A stretch of 64,000 nt of DNA, from NCBI RefSeq assembly GCF_035762065.1, contig NZ_DASTPW010000055.1:124001-188000 (forward strand), given 5' to 3'. Positions 23,044-31,504 of the stretch are shown here, one piece after another. This DNA is from Methylibium sp035762065. Lineage in GTDB: Bacteria > Pseudomonadota > Gammaproteobacteria > Burkholderiales > Burkholderiaceae_C. The notes under the pieces are model-generated. The model was not told the origin of the DNA, ran no database searches, and saw only the letters and a program-made list of their open reading frames with translations. A program made the position numbers and the translations under genes. Positions within the stretch are counted from its first letter, which is position 1. Every line of letters starts with the position of its first letter.

Positions 23044-24513
23044 TCAGGCTTCCCGCAGCCTCAGCCGCATCTTCAGACCCACGGGATGCATCGTGAAGCT
23101 CATCCGCTCCTCGGGCTCGCCGCCGCCGTCGGTGCCGACGTGCAGCAGCTCGAAGTTGCGCGCCAGCATCGCGAGCACCATCTTCATCTCCAGCAGCGCC
23201 AGGTAGCGGCCCGGGCACAGCCGTGGGCCGGCGCCGAAGGGCATCGAGGCCTTCTGCGCCTCGCGCTCGCCGCCGGGGAGCCAGCGCGCGGGGCGGAAGT
23301 CGGCGATGTCGGCAGCGCCGCGCGCATCGAGCGCCGCCGCGCGCATCAGGCACATCAGCGGCGTGCCGCGCGGCGCGGCGCAGCCGGCGATCACGGTGTC
23401 GTGGTTGCTCTCCAGGAACAGCAAAGGCGCGACCGGCTTCAGCCGCATCGCCTCCTGCACCGCGCGTTCGATGCCGTCGAAGCCGCGCGCCACCTCGAAG
23501 CCCGCCGGCAGCGGCTCCGCGCCCAGGGCGCCATCGACCTCCTCCACCACCGCCTGCCACGCGTCGCGATGCGTGTGCAGCAGCCACAGCGCCCAGCCGA
23601 GCGTGTGGGCGGTCGTGTCCTCGCCGGCCAGCAGCACGGTGACGACGTTGCCGGCGATTTCCTCCTCGGTCAGCGCTGCACCGTCGGCGTCGCGTGCGGC
23701 GAGCATCGCTTCGAGCAGGTCGGTCGGCTGCCCGCGTCGCTGGGGCTCGTCCTCCAGCCGCTGCCGCGCGGCGCGCACGAAGCCCTGCACCGCCTGCTGC
23801 ACCGCGGCCAGGTGGCGGTCGAAGGCGCGGTCGATCGGCAGGCGCAGCCAGCGCCAGTAGGCGAACGGCAGGTTGATGCGCCGAAACAGCATCGGGAACA
23901 GCTTGTCCAGGTGCTCCTGCAGCGGCTGCGGTGCCTCGAGCGTGTTGAGATCGGCGCCGAAGGCCAGACCGGTCGTCACGTCGACCGTGTAGCGCGTCAG
24001 CGAGGCCTGCAGGTCGATCGGCTCGCCGCGCCCGGCCGCCTCGCGCCAGCACGCCGCGAGCCGAGCGGTCACGCGCCGCAGCGACGGGTAGAAGCGCTTC
24101 AGGTGGGCCGGATCGAAGGCGCTCATCACGAGCCGGCGCTGGCGCCGCCAGTCGTCGCCCTCGCACGAGAACAGGCCGTGCCCGCCGGCCTCGCGGATCA
24201 CCGCCTCGATCGGTCGGATGCGCCGCCAGGTGTCGGGCCGCTCGCGCAGGGCGCCGGCGATGACCTCGGCGTCCGCGACCACCAGCGCGTCGCGCCCGCC
24301 GAGGCGCAGCCGGTACAGCGGGCCGTGCTGCGCGGCCCAGGCTTCCATCTGGCGATGCAGCCGCCGCAGCTTGAGCTGCAGCGCGTTGCCGACGATCGGC
24401 CAGGGGCGCGGCCCGGGCAGGTCGGCGACGCGGCGCAGCGGGGCGGCGGGGGCGCTCGTCGTCGGCGCGGCGGCCGTGGATTCGACGCGATCTGCATGAG
24501 GCAAGGCCGACAT
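23044..24513 (-). CDS. Cytochrome P450
   Basis: A 489-residue P450. It shows the Pro-rich hinge (LPGPRPWPIVGNAL, ~residues 33-46), the helix C motif WRRQRRLVMSAF, the I-helix oxygen-activating motif AGEDTTAHT, the K-helix ExxR (EAMR), and the heme-thiolate loop FGAGPRLCPGR. No membrane anchor, so a soluble monooxygenase; redox partners are not nearby and the substrate cannot be named. The start at 24513 (MSALPHAD) is preceded by GGAG; the longer frame adds 64 Arg-rich residues unlike any P450. It is divergent from the RND export operon, which could mean shared control, but gene pairing alone does not show it. Confidence 0.93.
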   Translation of the reverse strand: MSALPHADRVESTAAAPTTSAPAAPLRRVADLPGPRPWPIVGNALQLKLRRLHRQMEAWAAQHGPLYRLRLGGRDALVVADAEVIAGALRERPDTWRRIRPIEAVIREAGGHGLFSCEGDDWRRQRRLVMSAFDPAHLKRFYPSLRRVTARLAACWREAAGRGEPIDLQASLTRYTVDVTTGLAFGADLNTLEAPQPLQEHLDKLFPMLFRRINLPFAYWRWLRLPIDRAFDRHLAAVQQAVQGFVRAARQRLEDEPQRRGQPTDLLEAMLAARDADGAALTEEEIAGNVVTVLLAGEDTTAHTLGWALWLLHTHRDAWQAVVEEVDGALGAEPLPAGFEVARGFDGIERAVQEAMRLKPVAPLLFLESNHDTVIAGCAAPRGTPLMCLMRAAALDARGAADIADFRPARWLPGGEREAQKASMPFGAGPRLCPGRYLALLEMKMVLAMLARNFELLHVGTDGGGEPEERMSFTMHPVGLKMRLRLREA

Positions 24514-24815
24514 CGCAGGCTCCTCCGATGCCCGGCCGTGAGCGCGGCGAGGCCGGACGATTCTGCGCGCGCACGGCCGCGACCGCCGCCGAAGCGCATC
24601 CCGCGAGGCCCGTCCTGACACAGCCGGCGCGGCCGCACCACGCCCGGCGCGGCCGCGCCAGCCCGGACTGGCCCGGGTTCGGCGCACAAGCCGTGGGCAT
24701 AGCATCGAGCGGCGCCGTGGCGGCCGCGGTGCCGGCTTCTCGCCGATCGCGGCCTGCCCTTCGTCGCACCGAGGCCGCCGTTGGCCCTTGCCGTTCGTCC
24801 TTCGCTCCCGAACCC
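24514..24815. other. Intergenic region between the P450 gene and the RND operon
   Basis: About 300 bases of very GC-rich DNA. The plus frame stays open here, but the encoded peptide is Arg/Ala/Pro-rich with no signal peptide until the GTG at 24816, so it is taken as non-coding. The one promoter-like element is TAGCAT at 24700-24705. Several GGCGCGGCCGC-like direct repeats lie at about 24628-24662. No RNA gene was recognised. Confidence 0.5.
24700..24705 (+). promoter_or_regulatory. Candidate -10 box of the RND operon
   Basis: TAGCAT followed by CGAGC, matching the TAGCATCG core before glmS and before the J-domain gene. If used, the 5' leader would be about 105 bases. No clear -35 box is visible. 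Confidence 0.3.
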
Positions 24816-26225
24816 GTGAACCGCCCCGCCCTGCCGACGGCCTTGCCGATCGCCCTGCTGCTCGCCGCGCTGCTCGGCGGCTGCGCGACGCAGCGCCACG
24901 AGCCGCGGCCGATCGAGCCGGCCGCCGAGCAGGCGCGCTGGCTTGCCGCCGACCCCGACGACCCGGCGCTGCGCGAGCGCCTCGCCGCGCTCGGCGCCGA
25001 CACCTCGAACTGGCCGCTTCCCGAATGGAACGCCGACGCGCTCACCGCGCTCGCGCTCGCGCGGCATCCCGACCTCGCGATCGCGCGCGCCGAGCTCCAG
25101 CGCGCCGAGGCCGCGCGCGCCGCGGCGCTCGAGCGGGGGCCGCTGGGCGCGGAGACCACGCTCGAACACCACAGCGCCGACGGCGTCAGCAGCTCGCCGT
25201 GGAGCCTGACGCTGGTCTTCGATGCGCTGCTGACCGGCCGCGAGCGCCGCGCCGCGCAGGCCGAGGCGGCCGAGTCGCTGGCGCGCGAGGCGGTCGCGCT
25301 GGCGGCCGACGCGGCCTGGCGCAGCCGCCAGCGCGTGCACGGCGCGCTGCGCGAGTTGCGCCACGCGGTGCCGCGTTCGCGCGCGAGCGAGGCGGCGCTC
25401 GCGCAGCAGCGCGTGATCGTCGCCGCGCTCGAAAGCCGGCTCGCGCAGGGCGTGGCCGACCGCGGCGAGCTGCTGCTCGCGCGCCGCGCCGAAGGCGAAG
25501 CGCAGCAGCAGGCCAGCGCCGCGCGCGAAGCCGTCGCGCAGGCCGGCCTCGCGCTGGCTGCCGCGGTCAACCTGCCGGCGACGACGCTCACCGCGCTGCG
25601 CATCGACACCGCGCCCGCCGCGCAGGCGATCGACACGCCGGCGATCGAACTGCAGCGCGCGGCCCTGCTGAACCGCATCGACCTGCGCGCCGCGCTGGCG
25701 CGCTACGCGGCGGCCGACGCGGCGCTGCGCGTCGAACTGGCGAAGCAGCACCCTGAGCTGGTGCTCAAGCCCGGCTTCGGCTGGGACCAGGGCGACCGGC
25801 TCTGGACGCTGGGTCTCGCGCTCCAGCTCCCGCCCGGCGGGCGCAACCAGGCGGCGATCGCGCAGGCCAGCGCGCAACGCGAGATCGACGGCGCGCGCGT
25901 GCTCGCGCTGCAAGCCGCGGCGCTGGCCACGCTCGACGCCGCCCGGCAGTCGCTCGCGGCCGCGCGGCTGCGGCGTGACGAGGCCGAGGCGCGCTGGTCG
26001 CTCGCGCGCGAGCAGCTCGCGCGCACCGAGCGGCGCTTCGACGGCGGCGGCGCCGACCGCATCGAGCGTGCCGCCGCGCGGCTCGCGGCCGCCGACGCGG
26101 AGCGGCAGTTCGTCGAGGCGCAGGCGGCGCAGGCCATGGCGCTCGGCGCGCTCGAAGACGCGGTGCAGCAGCCGCTCGAGGCACCGGCGCGCGGCTTCGC
26201 GTCGACCCGGGCGGGGGCGCGATGA
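24816..26225 (+). CDS. TolC-family outer membrane efflux lipoprotein
   Basis: A 469-residue outer-membrane factor of a tripartite exporter. The GTG start at 24816 gives a signal peptide with lipobox LLGGC (acylated Cys23). The rest is dominated by Ala/Arg/Glu-rich heptad-like helices (for example ALARHPDLAIARAELQRAEAARAAAL) and short beta segments (PELVLKPGFGWDQGDRLWTLGLALQLP), the two-repeat plan of CusC/TolC proteins. It is first in an operon with a periplasmic adaptor and an RND pump. Heavy-metal export is likely from the pump type; the ion is unknown. Confidence 0.85.
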   Translation: MNRPALPTALPIALLLAALLGGCATQRHEPRPIEPAAEQARWLAADPDDPALRERLAALGADTSNWPLPEWNADALTALALARHPDLAIARAELQRAEAARAAALERGPLGAETTLEHHSADGVSSSPWSLTLVFDALLTGRERRAAQAEAAESLAREAVALAADAAWRSRQRVHGALRELRHAVPRSRASEAALAQQRVIVAALESRLAQGVADRGELLLARRAEGEAQQQASAAREAVAQAGLALAAAVNLPATTLTALRIDTAPAAQAIDTPAIELQRAALLNRIDLRAALARYAAADAALRVELAKQHPELVLKPGFGWDQGDRLWTLGLALQLPPGGRNQAAIAQASAQREIDGARVLALQAAALATLDAARQSLAAARLRRDEAEARWSLAREQLARTERRFDGGGADRIERAAARLAAADAERQFVEAQAAQAMALGALEDAVQQPLEAPARGFASTRAGAR

Positions 26226-26299
26226 GCGCCGCCCTGCCGCTCGGCCAGCGCCGGCGCGCCGCCGGCCAGGCGGCGTGCGGCGCGGGGGCGCTTCGATGA
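26222..26299 (+). CDS. Possible 25-codon coupling ORF between the TolC-like gene and the adaptor gene
   Basis: An ATG at 26222 overlaps the upstream TGA (ATGA), and this frame runs 25 codons to a TGA at 26297-26299 that in turn overlaps the adaptor's ATG (ATGA). The peptide is basic and Ala/Gly-rich (four Arg within residues 10-13 and 25, one Cys at 19) with no known motif. It exactly fills the gap, so ribosomes could pass from gene to gene through it. In such GC-rich DNA a short open frame is cheap, so the double overlap, not the peptide, is the evidence. Confidence 0.4.
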   Translation: MSAALPLGQRRRAAGQAACGAGALR

Positions 26300-27591
26300 G
26301 CCGCGCCGCGCTCGTGCGGCTGCTGGTCGCGCAGACCGTGCTGCTGGTCGTCGTCGCCTGGGCCGGCATCTGGTTCGCGCGCGACGAGTACCGGCGCGCG
26401 ACGGCGCCGCTCGACGACGACGAAGGGCTGGCGCGCGCCGCCGCGGCGGTCGAGGAGGACGGCGTGCCGACGGTGCGGCTCAGCGTCGCGGCGCAGCGCA
26501 ACGTCGGCATCGAGGTCGCGATGCCCGAGCCCGCCAGCCACGGCGCCGAGGCGCAGGTGGCGGTGGTCGTGCAGGACGCGCAGCCGCTGATCGAGCTGCA
26601 GGGGCGGCTGCGCGCGGCGCGCCACCAGCTCGAGGCGGCGCGCAGCCAGTCGGCCGCGAGCGGCGCCGAGGCGCGGCGGGTGCAGGCGCTGTACGACGAC
26701 GATCGCAACGCCTCGCTCAAGGCGCTGGAAAGCGCGCGCGCCCAGGCCGCGGCCGACGCGGCGCGCGAGCGCGAGGCGCTGGCCGCGCTGCGCGCGCTGC
26801 GCGAAGGCGCGCGGCTGCCGTGGGGCGCGGCGCTCGCGCGCGAACTGGAGGACGACGCGGCCGGCGGCCGGGTCGCACGCATCGCCTCGGGGCGCGAACT
26901 GCTGCTGCGCGCGCTGCTGCGCGGCGACGCGGCGGCGCCCGAACGCGCGCAGCTCGCGGTGACGCTGCCCGGCCGCGACGCGCCGCTGCTCGCGCGGCCG
27001 CTCGGCGGCGTCGGCACCTCGGCCGCGGGCGGCGAGGCCGCCGGCGCGCGCAGCCTGCTGTTCCAGGCCGCCTGGCCCGCGAACGCCGGGCGCGCGCCGG
27101 CCGCGGGCCAGCGCTACACCGGCCAGCTGCGCGATGCCGATCGGGCCGCGAACGCGGGCGTGCTGGTGCCGGCCTCGGCGATCGTCTGGCATGCCGGGCA
27201 GCCGTGGATCTACATCCGCGAGAGCAACGAGCCGCAGCCGGTGTACGCGCCGCTGCACGGCGAGCCGCTGCCCGGCATGGCAGCGAGCGCCGCCGCGCCG
27301 AAGCCGGCACCGGAGAAGCCCGCGAAGCGCGACGACGATGACGACGACAAGCCGCGCCCGGGTTCCGCGAGCGCGGCCTCGGCGCCGGCCGCGAAGGCCG
27401 CGGCGGCCGCCGAGCCGCCGCCTGCCGCGACCCACGCCTTCCAGCGCCGTGCGGTGCCGCAGGCGCGCCGCGTCGGCGACCACTGGTTCCTCGACGGCTA
27501 TGCCGAGGACGACCCGGTCGTCGTGCGCGGCGCGCAGGTGCTGCTCAGCGAGGAGCTGAAGTACCAGATCCGCAACGAGAACGACGACTAG
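26296..27591 (+). CDS. Periplasmic adaptor (membrane fusion protein) of an RND exporter
   Basis: A 431-residue adaptor with one N-terminal anchor (LVRLLVAQTVLLVVVAWAGIWFA). Residues ~90-170 form an Ala/Arg-rich helical hairpin (RLRAARHQLEAARSQ...ALESARAQAAADAAREREALAAL). The segment NAGVLVPASAIVWHAGQPWIYI is the usual beta-barrel edge of these proteins. Odd feature: about residues 325-380 hold an Ala/Pro/Lys low-complexity insert with six Asp in a row (KRDDDDDDKPRP), splitting the membrane-proximal domain before VGDHWFLDGYAEDDPVVVRGAQVLLSEELK. The start codon overlaps the preceding short ORF. The end of its stop codon is the first base of dispersed repeat copy A. Confidence 0.82.
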   Translation: MSRAALVRLLVAQTVLLVVVAWAGIWFARDEYRRATAPLDDDEGLARAAAAVEEDGVPTVRLSVAAQRNVGIEVAMPEPASHGAEAQVAVVVQDAQPLIELQGRLRAARHQLEAARSQSAASGAEARRVQALYDDDRNASLKALESARAQAAADAAREREALAALRALREGARLPWGAALARELEDDAAGGRVARIASGRELLLRALLRGDAAAPERAQLAVTLPGRDAPLLARPLGGVGTSAAGGEAAGARSLLFQAAWPANAGRAPAAGQRYTGQLRDADRAANAGVLVPASAIVWHAGQPWIYIRESNEPQPVYAPLHGEPLPGMAASAAAPKPAPEKPAKRDDDDDDKPRPGSASAASAPAAKAAAAAEPPPAATHAFQRRAVPQARRVGDHWFLDGYAEDDPVVVRGAQVLLSEELKYQIRNENDD

Positions 27592-27746
27592 ATGTCGACC
27601 ACCCCGTTGCGGCTTCGCCGCGTTCCACGCCCTCGCAGAGCTCGGGCGGCTCGCTTGGCGTTCGAGTCCGCGCAGGCGGACTCTCTCGTCCCGCTCGCCC
27701 CTCCAGGGGCGCCGTTGGCGGACCGGCGAAGCCGGATCCGCGGCGG
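27591..27746. repeat. Dispersed hairpin-rich repeat, copy A (two conserved blocks with a 74-base insert)
   Basis: Block 1 (27591-27621, 31 bases) matches 36270-36300 with one mismatch; block 2 (27696-27746, 51 bases) matches 36300-36350 with four mismatches. Between them copy A has 74 extra bases. The repeat starts on the G of the adaptor's TAG stop codon. Block 1 contains GCGGCTTCGCCGC (5-bp stem) and block 2 CCCCTCCAGGGG and CCGGCGAAGCCGG, all able to fold. Likely a family of intergenic 3' elements; a terminator or mRNA-end role is inference. Confidence 0.75.
27664..27683. repeat. Perfect 8-bp hairpin inside the insert of repeat copy A
   Basis: GAGTCCGC (27664-27671), loop GCAG, GCGGACTC (27676-27683). 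It is present only in the 74-base segment that copy B lacks, so it may be a separate modular unit placed between the two conserved blocks. Confidence 0.6.
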
Positions 27747-27806
27747 CCCCTCGGTGGGCCGAGCGATGCACGCGCCGGTGCACCGAGCGGCAGCCGGCCC
27801 TTCGCT

Positions 27807-30800
27807 GTGCTTGCAGCCCTGATCCGCTTTTCCGTGCGCCGCGCGGCGCTCACCGTCGCGCTGGCGCTGGCGCTGCTCGGCTTCGGCGTGAGCCGCATGT
27901 TCGGCGCGAGCCTCGACGTCTTTCCGGAGTTCGCGCCGACGCAGGTGGTCATCCAGACCGAGGCGCCGGGCCTCGCCGCGCCATGGGTGGAGGCGCTGGT
28001 GACGCAGCCGATCGAGCGCGCGATCCAGGGCCTGGAGGGCCTGCAGTCGCTGCGCTCGCAGTCGATCCCGGGGCTGTCTGTGGTGACCGTCATCTTCACC
28101 GACCGCAGCGACATCCACCGCCACCGGCAAAGCGTCGCCGAGCGGCTCGCGCAGGCCGTGGGCGAGCTGCCGCCGGGCATCGCGCCGAACCTGACGCCGC
28201 TGACTTCTTCGGCCAGCACGGTGCTCGGCCTGGGCCTCACCGCCGCGCGCGACGCGAACGGCGCGCCGCGGCTCGACGCGCTCGCGCTGCGCTCGCTGGT
28301 CGATCGCACGCTGCGCCCGCACCTGCTCGCGGTGACCGGCGTCGCCGACGTCAACGTCTTCGGCGGCGAACGCGCGCAGTGGCAGATCCGCATCGATCCG
28401 GCCCGGCTCGCCGCGGCGCGGCTGTCGCTCGGGGAGCTGGCCGCGGCCGCGCGCGAGGCGACCGGCGTGCGCGCGGCCGGCTTCGTCGAATCCGCGAACC
28501 AGCGCATCGCGCTCGGCATCGAGCCGCCCGGCGTGGGCCGTGGCGCCGACGACCCGCAGGCGAACGGCGAGATCGCGCGCGAGCTCGAACGCGCGGTCGT
28601 GCGCGCGCCCACCGGGAACGGCGCCGCGCTCCTGCTGCGGGACGTGGCCACGATCGCCCCCGGCGGCGCGCCGCGCATCAACGCCGCGCTGATCGACGGC
28701 ACGCCCGGCGTCTTTTTGCTGGTGCAGGGCCAGCTCGGCGCGAACACGCGCGACGTGACGCTCGCGCTCGACGCGGCGCTGGATCGCATCGCGCCGGTCG
28801 TCGAGCGATCCGGCGCGACGCTGCACCGCGACCTGTTCCGCCCGGCCGGCTTCATCGAGACCGCGGTCCGCAACGTGCAGCGCGACGTCGCGATCGGCGC
28901 GGCACTCGTCGTCGTCGTGCTGTTCGGCTTCCTCTACAACGTGCGCACCGCGGTGGTCTCGGCGCTGGCGATTCCGCTGTCGCTGGTCGCCGCCGTGGAA
29001 GTGATGCGCGCCCTGGGCCAGAGCCTGAACATCATGGTGCTCGGCGGCCTGGCGATCGCGCTCGGCGAGGTGGTCGACGACGCGATCATCGATTGCGAAA
29101 ACATCTACCGCCGGCTGCGCGAGAACCGGCTGCTCGCGCAGCCGCGGCCGGTGCGCGAGGTGGTGGTCACCGCCTCGATGGAGGTGCGCTCCTCGGTCGT
29201 CTACGCGACCTTCATCGTCGCGCTCGCTTTCGTGCCGCTGCTGACGCTGTCGGGCGTCGCGGGCAAGCTGTTCGCGCCGCTCGGCGCCGCCTACATCGCG
29301 GCGATCCTCGCGTCGCTGGTGGTGGCGGTGACGGTGACGCCGGCCCTGTCGATGCTGCTGCTCGGCGCCGCGAAGCTGCCGGCGGCCGAAGCGCCGCTGG
29401 TAGCGTGGCTCAAGCCACGTTACCGGCGCGTGCTGGTCGCGGTCGAGCGGCGCGCGGGCGTGGTGCTCGGCGTCGTCGGCGCGCTGATCGTCGTCGGGCT
29501 CGGCACGCTGCCGCTGTTCCGCAGCGAGTTCCTGCCGCCGCTGAAGGAGGGCCACTACATCGCGCACATGGCGGCGGTGCCGGGCACTTCGCTTGACGAA
29601 TCGATGCGCCTGGGCGAGCGCGTCTCGGCGGCGCTGCTGGCGATCGACGGCGTGAAGTCGGTCGCGCAGTGGATCGGCCGCGCCGAGAACGGCGCCGACA
29701 CCTTCGGGCCGCACTACTCCGAGCTGGAGATCGAGATCGGCCAGGTCTCCGGCGCCGAGCAGCGCCGGCTGCTCGCGGCGATCCGCGAGACGCTGGCCGG
29801 CGAGGACGACGATGCCGCAGGCGACGGCGACGCGGCCCCGCGCGACGCCGACGGCCATCAAGCGGGCTTCGCCGGCCTGCAGTTCGGCGTCAACACCTTC
29901 CTGACCGAACGCATCGGCGAGACCGTCTCCGGCTTCCCGGCCGACGTGGTGGTGAACCTCTACGGCCAGGACCTCGACGCGCTCGAACGCGACGGCCAGC
30001 GCGTCGCCGCGCTGCTCGCGGCGCTTCCCGGCGCGCGCGAGGTCGGCCTGCTCGCGCCGCCCGGCGCGCCGCAGCTGAGCGTGCGGCTGCGCGCGGAGCG
30101 GCTCGCGAAGCACGGCCTGACCGCCGGTGAGGTGATGGACGCGGTGCAGATCGCCTACGACGGCCTCGCGGTCGGCCGGCTGCAGCAGCGCGACGCCGCG
30201 ACGCCGCTGGTGCTGGTGCTGCCGCCCGAGGCGCGGCGCGACGCGAGCGGCGTCGCGCGGCTGGCGCTGGTGACGCCGCTGGGCGCGACGATCGAGCTGG
30301 GCGAAGTCGCCGACGTCGAGATGGTGCAGGGCCGCGCGAAGATCCTGCGCGACGGCGGCCGCCGCGTGCAGACCGCGACGGCCAACATCGCCCCGGGCCA
30401 GGACGCCGAGGCCTTCGTCGCGACGCTCGAGCAGCGGCTCGCGAAACCGGGGCTGCTGGCCGCCGGCCACCACGCCGAGGTGCTGAGCAAGGCGGCGGCG
30501 CAGCGCGCGGCGCGCGTGGAGCTGATCCAGGTCGCGCTGCTCTCGGGCCTGGGCGTCGCGGGGCTGCTGCTGCTCGCCTTCGGCTCGGCACGCCACCTCG
30601 CGCTGGTGTTCGTGAACCTGCCGTTCGCGCTGATCGGCGGCGTCGCCGCGGCGCTCGCCACCGGCGGCGTGCTGAGCCTGGGCTCGGTGGTCGGCTTCGT
30701 CACGCTGTTCGGCATCACGCTGCGCAACTCGATCATGCTGGTGTCGCACTACCAGCACCTGTGCGACGTGGAGCGGCTGCCCTGGAACCTCGACACCGCG

Positions 30801-31043
30801 CTGCGCGGCGCGATGGAGCGGCTGCCGTCGATCTTGATGACCGCGCTGGTCACCGGCCTCGGCCTCGCGCCGCTGGCGCTGGGCAGCGCCGAGCCGGGCC
30901 GGGAGATCGAAGGCCCGATGGCGACGATGATCGTCGGCGGCCTCGTGAGCTCGACGCTTTTGAACCTGCTGGTGCTGCCGACGGTGCTGCTGCGCTTCGG
31001 GCGCTTCGGGCGCGCCGGCGTGCCGGAGACTGCGGCGGCATAG
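27807..31043 (+). CDS. RND permease, CusA/CzcA-like (heavy metal efflux type)
   Basis: A 1078-residue inner-membrane proton antiporter pump. It begins IRFSVRRAALTVALALALLGFGV, then DVFPEFAPTQVVIQTEAPGLAAPWVEALVTQPIE, the start typical of metal-type RND pumps, and keeps paired acidic residues in the TM4 segment GEVVDDAIIDCENIYRRL. Twelve hydrophobic segments group as 1 + 5 around the two large periplasmic loops. Odd: an acidic insert in the second loop (about residues 668-690, GEDDDAAGDGDAAPRDADGHQ) echoing the Asp run of the adaptor. GTG start; no strong ribosome binding site. Third gene of the exporter operon. Confidence 0.88.
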   Translation: MLAALIRFSVRRAALTVALALALLGFGVSRMFGASLDVFPEFAPTQVVIQTEAPGLAAPWVEALVTQPIERAIQGLEGLQSLRSQSIPGLSVVTVIFTDRSDIHRHRQSVAERLAQAVGELPPGIAPNLTPLTSSASTVLGLGLTAARDANGAPRLDALALRSLVDRTLRPHLLAVTGVADVNVFGGERAQWQIRIDPARLAAARLSLGELAAAAREATGVRAAGFVESANQRIALGIEPPGVGRGADDPQANGEIARELERAVVRAPTGNGAALLLRDVATIAPGGAPRINAALIDGTPGVFLLVQGQLGANTRDVTLALDAALDRIAPVVERSGATLHRDLFRPAGFIETAVRNVQRDVAIGAALVVVVLFGFLYNVRTAVVSALAIPLSLVAAVEVMRALGQSLNIMVLGGLAIALGEVVDDAIIDCENIYRRLRENRLLAQPRPVREVVVTASMEVRSSVVYATFIVALAFVPLLTLSGVAGKLFAPLGAAYIAAILASLVVAVTVTPALSMLLLGAAKLPAAEAPLVAWLKPRYRRVLVAVERRAGVVLGVVGALIVVGLGTLPLFRSEFLPPLKEGHYIAHMAAVPGTSLDESMRLGERVSAALLAIDGVKSVAQWIGRAENGADTFGPHYSELEIEIGQVSGAEQRRLLAAIRETLAGEDDDAAGDGDAAPRDADGHQAGFAGLQFGVNTFLTERIGETVSGFPADVVVNLYGQDLDALERDGQRVAALLAALPGAREVGLLAPPGAPQLSVRLRAERLAKHGLTAGEVMDAVQIAYDGLAVGRLQQRDAATPLVLVLPPEARRDASGVARLALVTPLGATIELGEVADVEMVQGRAKILRDGGRRVQTATANIAPGQDAEAFVATLEQRLAKPGLLAAGHHAEVLSKAAAQRAARVELIQVALLSGLGVAGLLLLAFGSARHLALVFVNLPFALIGGVAAALATGGVLSLGSVVGFVTLFGITLRNSIMLVSHYQHLCDVERLPWNLDTALRGAMERLPSILMTALVTGLGLAPLALGSAEPGREIEGPMATMIVGGLVSSTLLNLLVLPTVLLRFGRFGRAGVPETAAA

Positions 31044-31081
31044 CGATTGCCGGGCTCGCTCAACGAAGGAGTCAGCCCACC

Positions 31082-31495
31082 ATGGCCACCAGCAGCATCC
31101 TCGGCGCAGACCGCGCCCCCCAACAGGCCGCCGGCCGCGACAACGAAGCGCTTGGCCCGAGCGACAGCTCGGACAGCGCGAGCGACGTCGCCGGCATCGA
31201 CGAGCTCGACAGCGGCGATCCGAGCATGCCGGTCGATGCCGCGATCCGCGGCGACAGCCGGCATCCGGACACCTCGCTCGAATCGATCGGCCCCGGCATC
31301 GACGCCGATGCCGCCGGCACCGGCGAGCGCCGCAGCGCGGCCGGCGACGCCGGCAGCCGGGAGGCGAGCGACATCGCGCCGGATCGCATCGAAGGCGGCA
31401 TGGAGGCCAGCGACGAGGACGAGGCGCTCGACGCGATCGACACCGCCGCGACCGACGCCGACGCCGACGCGGACGCGGACGCCGACGGCGACTGA
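31082..31495 (+). CDS. Very acidic Asp/Ser/Ala-rich small protein
   Basis: A 137-residue protein with a good ribosome binding site (AAGGAG 12 bases before ATG). It has no signal peptide or membrane segment. It opens MATSSILGADRAPQQAAG...EALGPSDSSDSASDVAG, a segment I believe recurs in betaproteobacterial hypothetical proteins, and ends in an alternating Asp-Ala tail of (DA)5DGD. Calculated by eye it has far more acidic than basic residues, so it may be disordered and bind cations. It follows the RND pump by 38 bases. Function unknown. Confidence 0.65.
   Translation: MATSSILGADRAPQQAAGRDNEALGPSDSSDSASDVAGIDELDSGDPSMPVDAAIRGDSRHPDTSLESIGPGIDADAAGTGERRSAAGDAGSREASDIAPDRIEGGMEASDEDEALDAIDTAATDADADADADADGD
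31454..31489 (+). repeat. In-frame hexanucleotide tract GACGCS x6
   Basis: Six consecutive units (GACGCC, GACGCC, GACGCG, GACGCG, GACGCC, GACGGC) encode the Asp-Ala tail of the acidic protein. Being a multiple of three, unit gain or loss would change tail length without breaking the frame. Confidence 0.7.
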
Positions 31496-31504
31496 AGGCC
31501 GCCT

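Noticed and set aside
24628..24662. GGCGCGGCCGC-like repeats as a CRISPR or iteron array
   Set aside because: Only two or three imperfect GC-rich units with no regular spacers.
23044..26225. P450 and TolC-like genes as one metabolite production/export cluster
   Set aside because: They are divergent with 300 bases between, the pump is of the metal type, and no biosynthetic genes are nearby.
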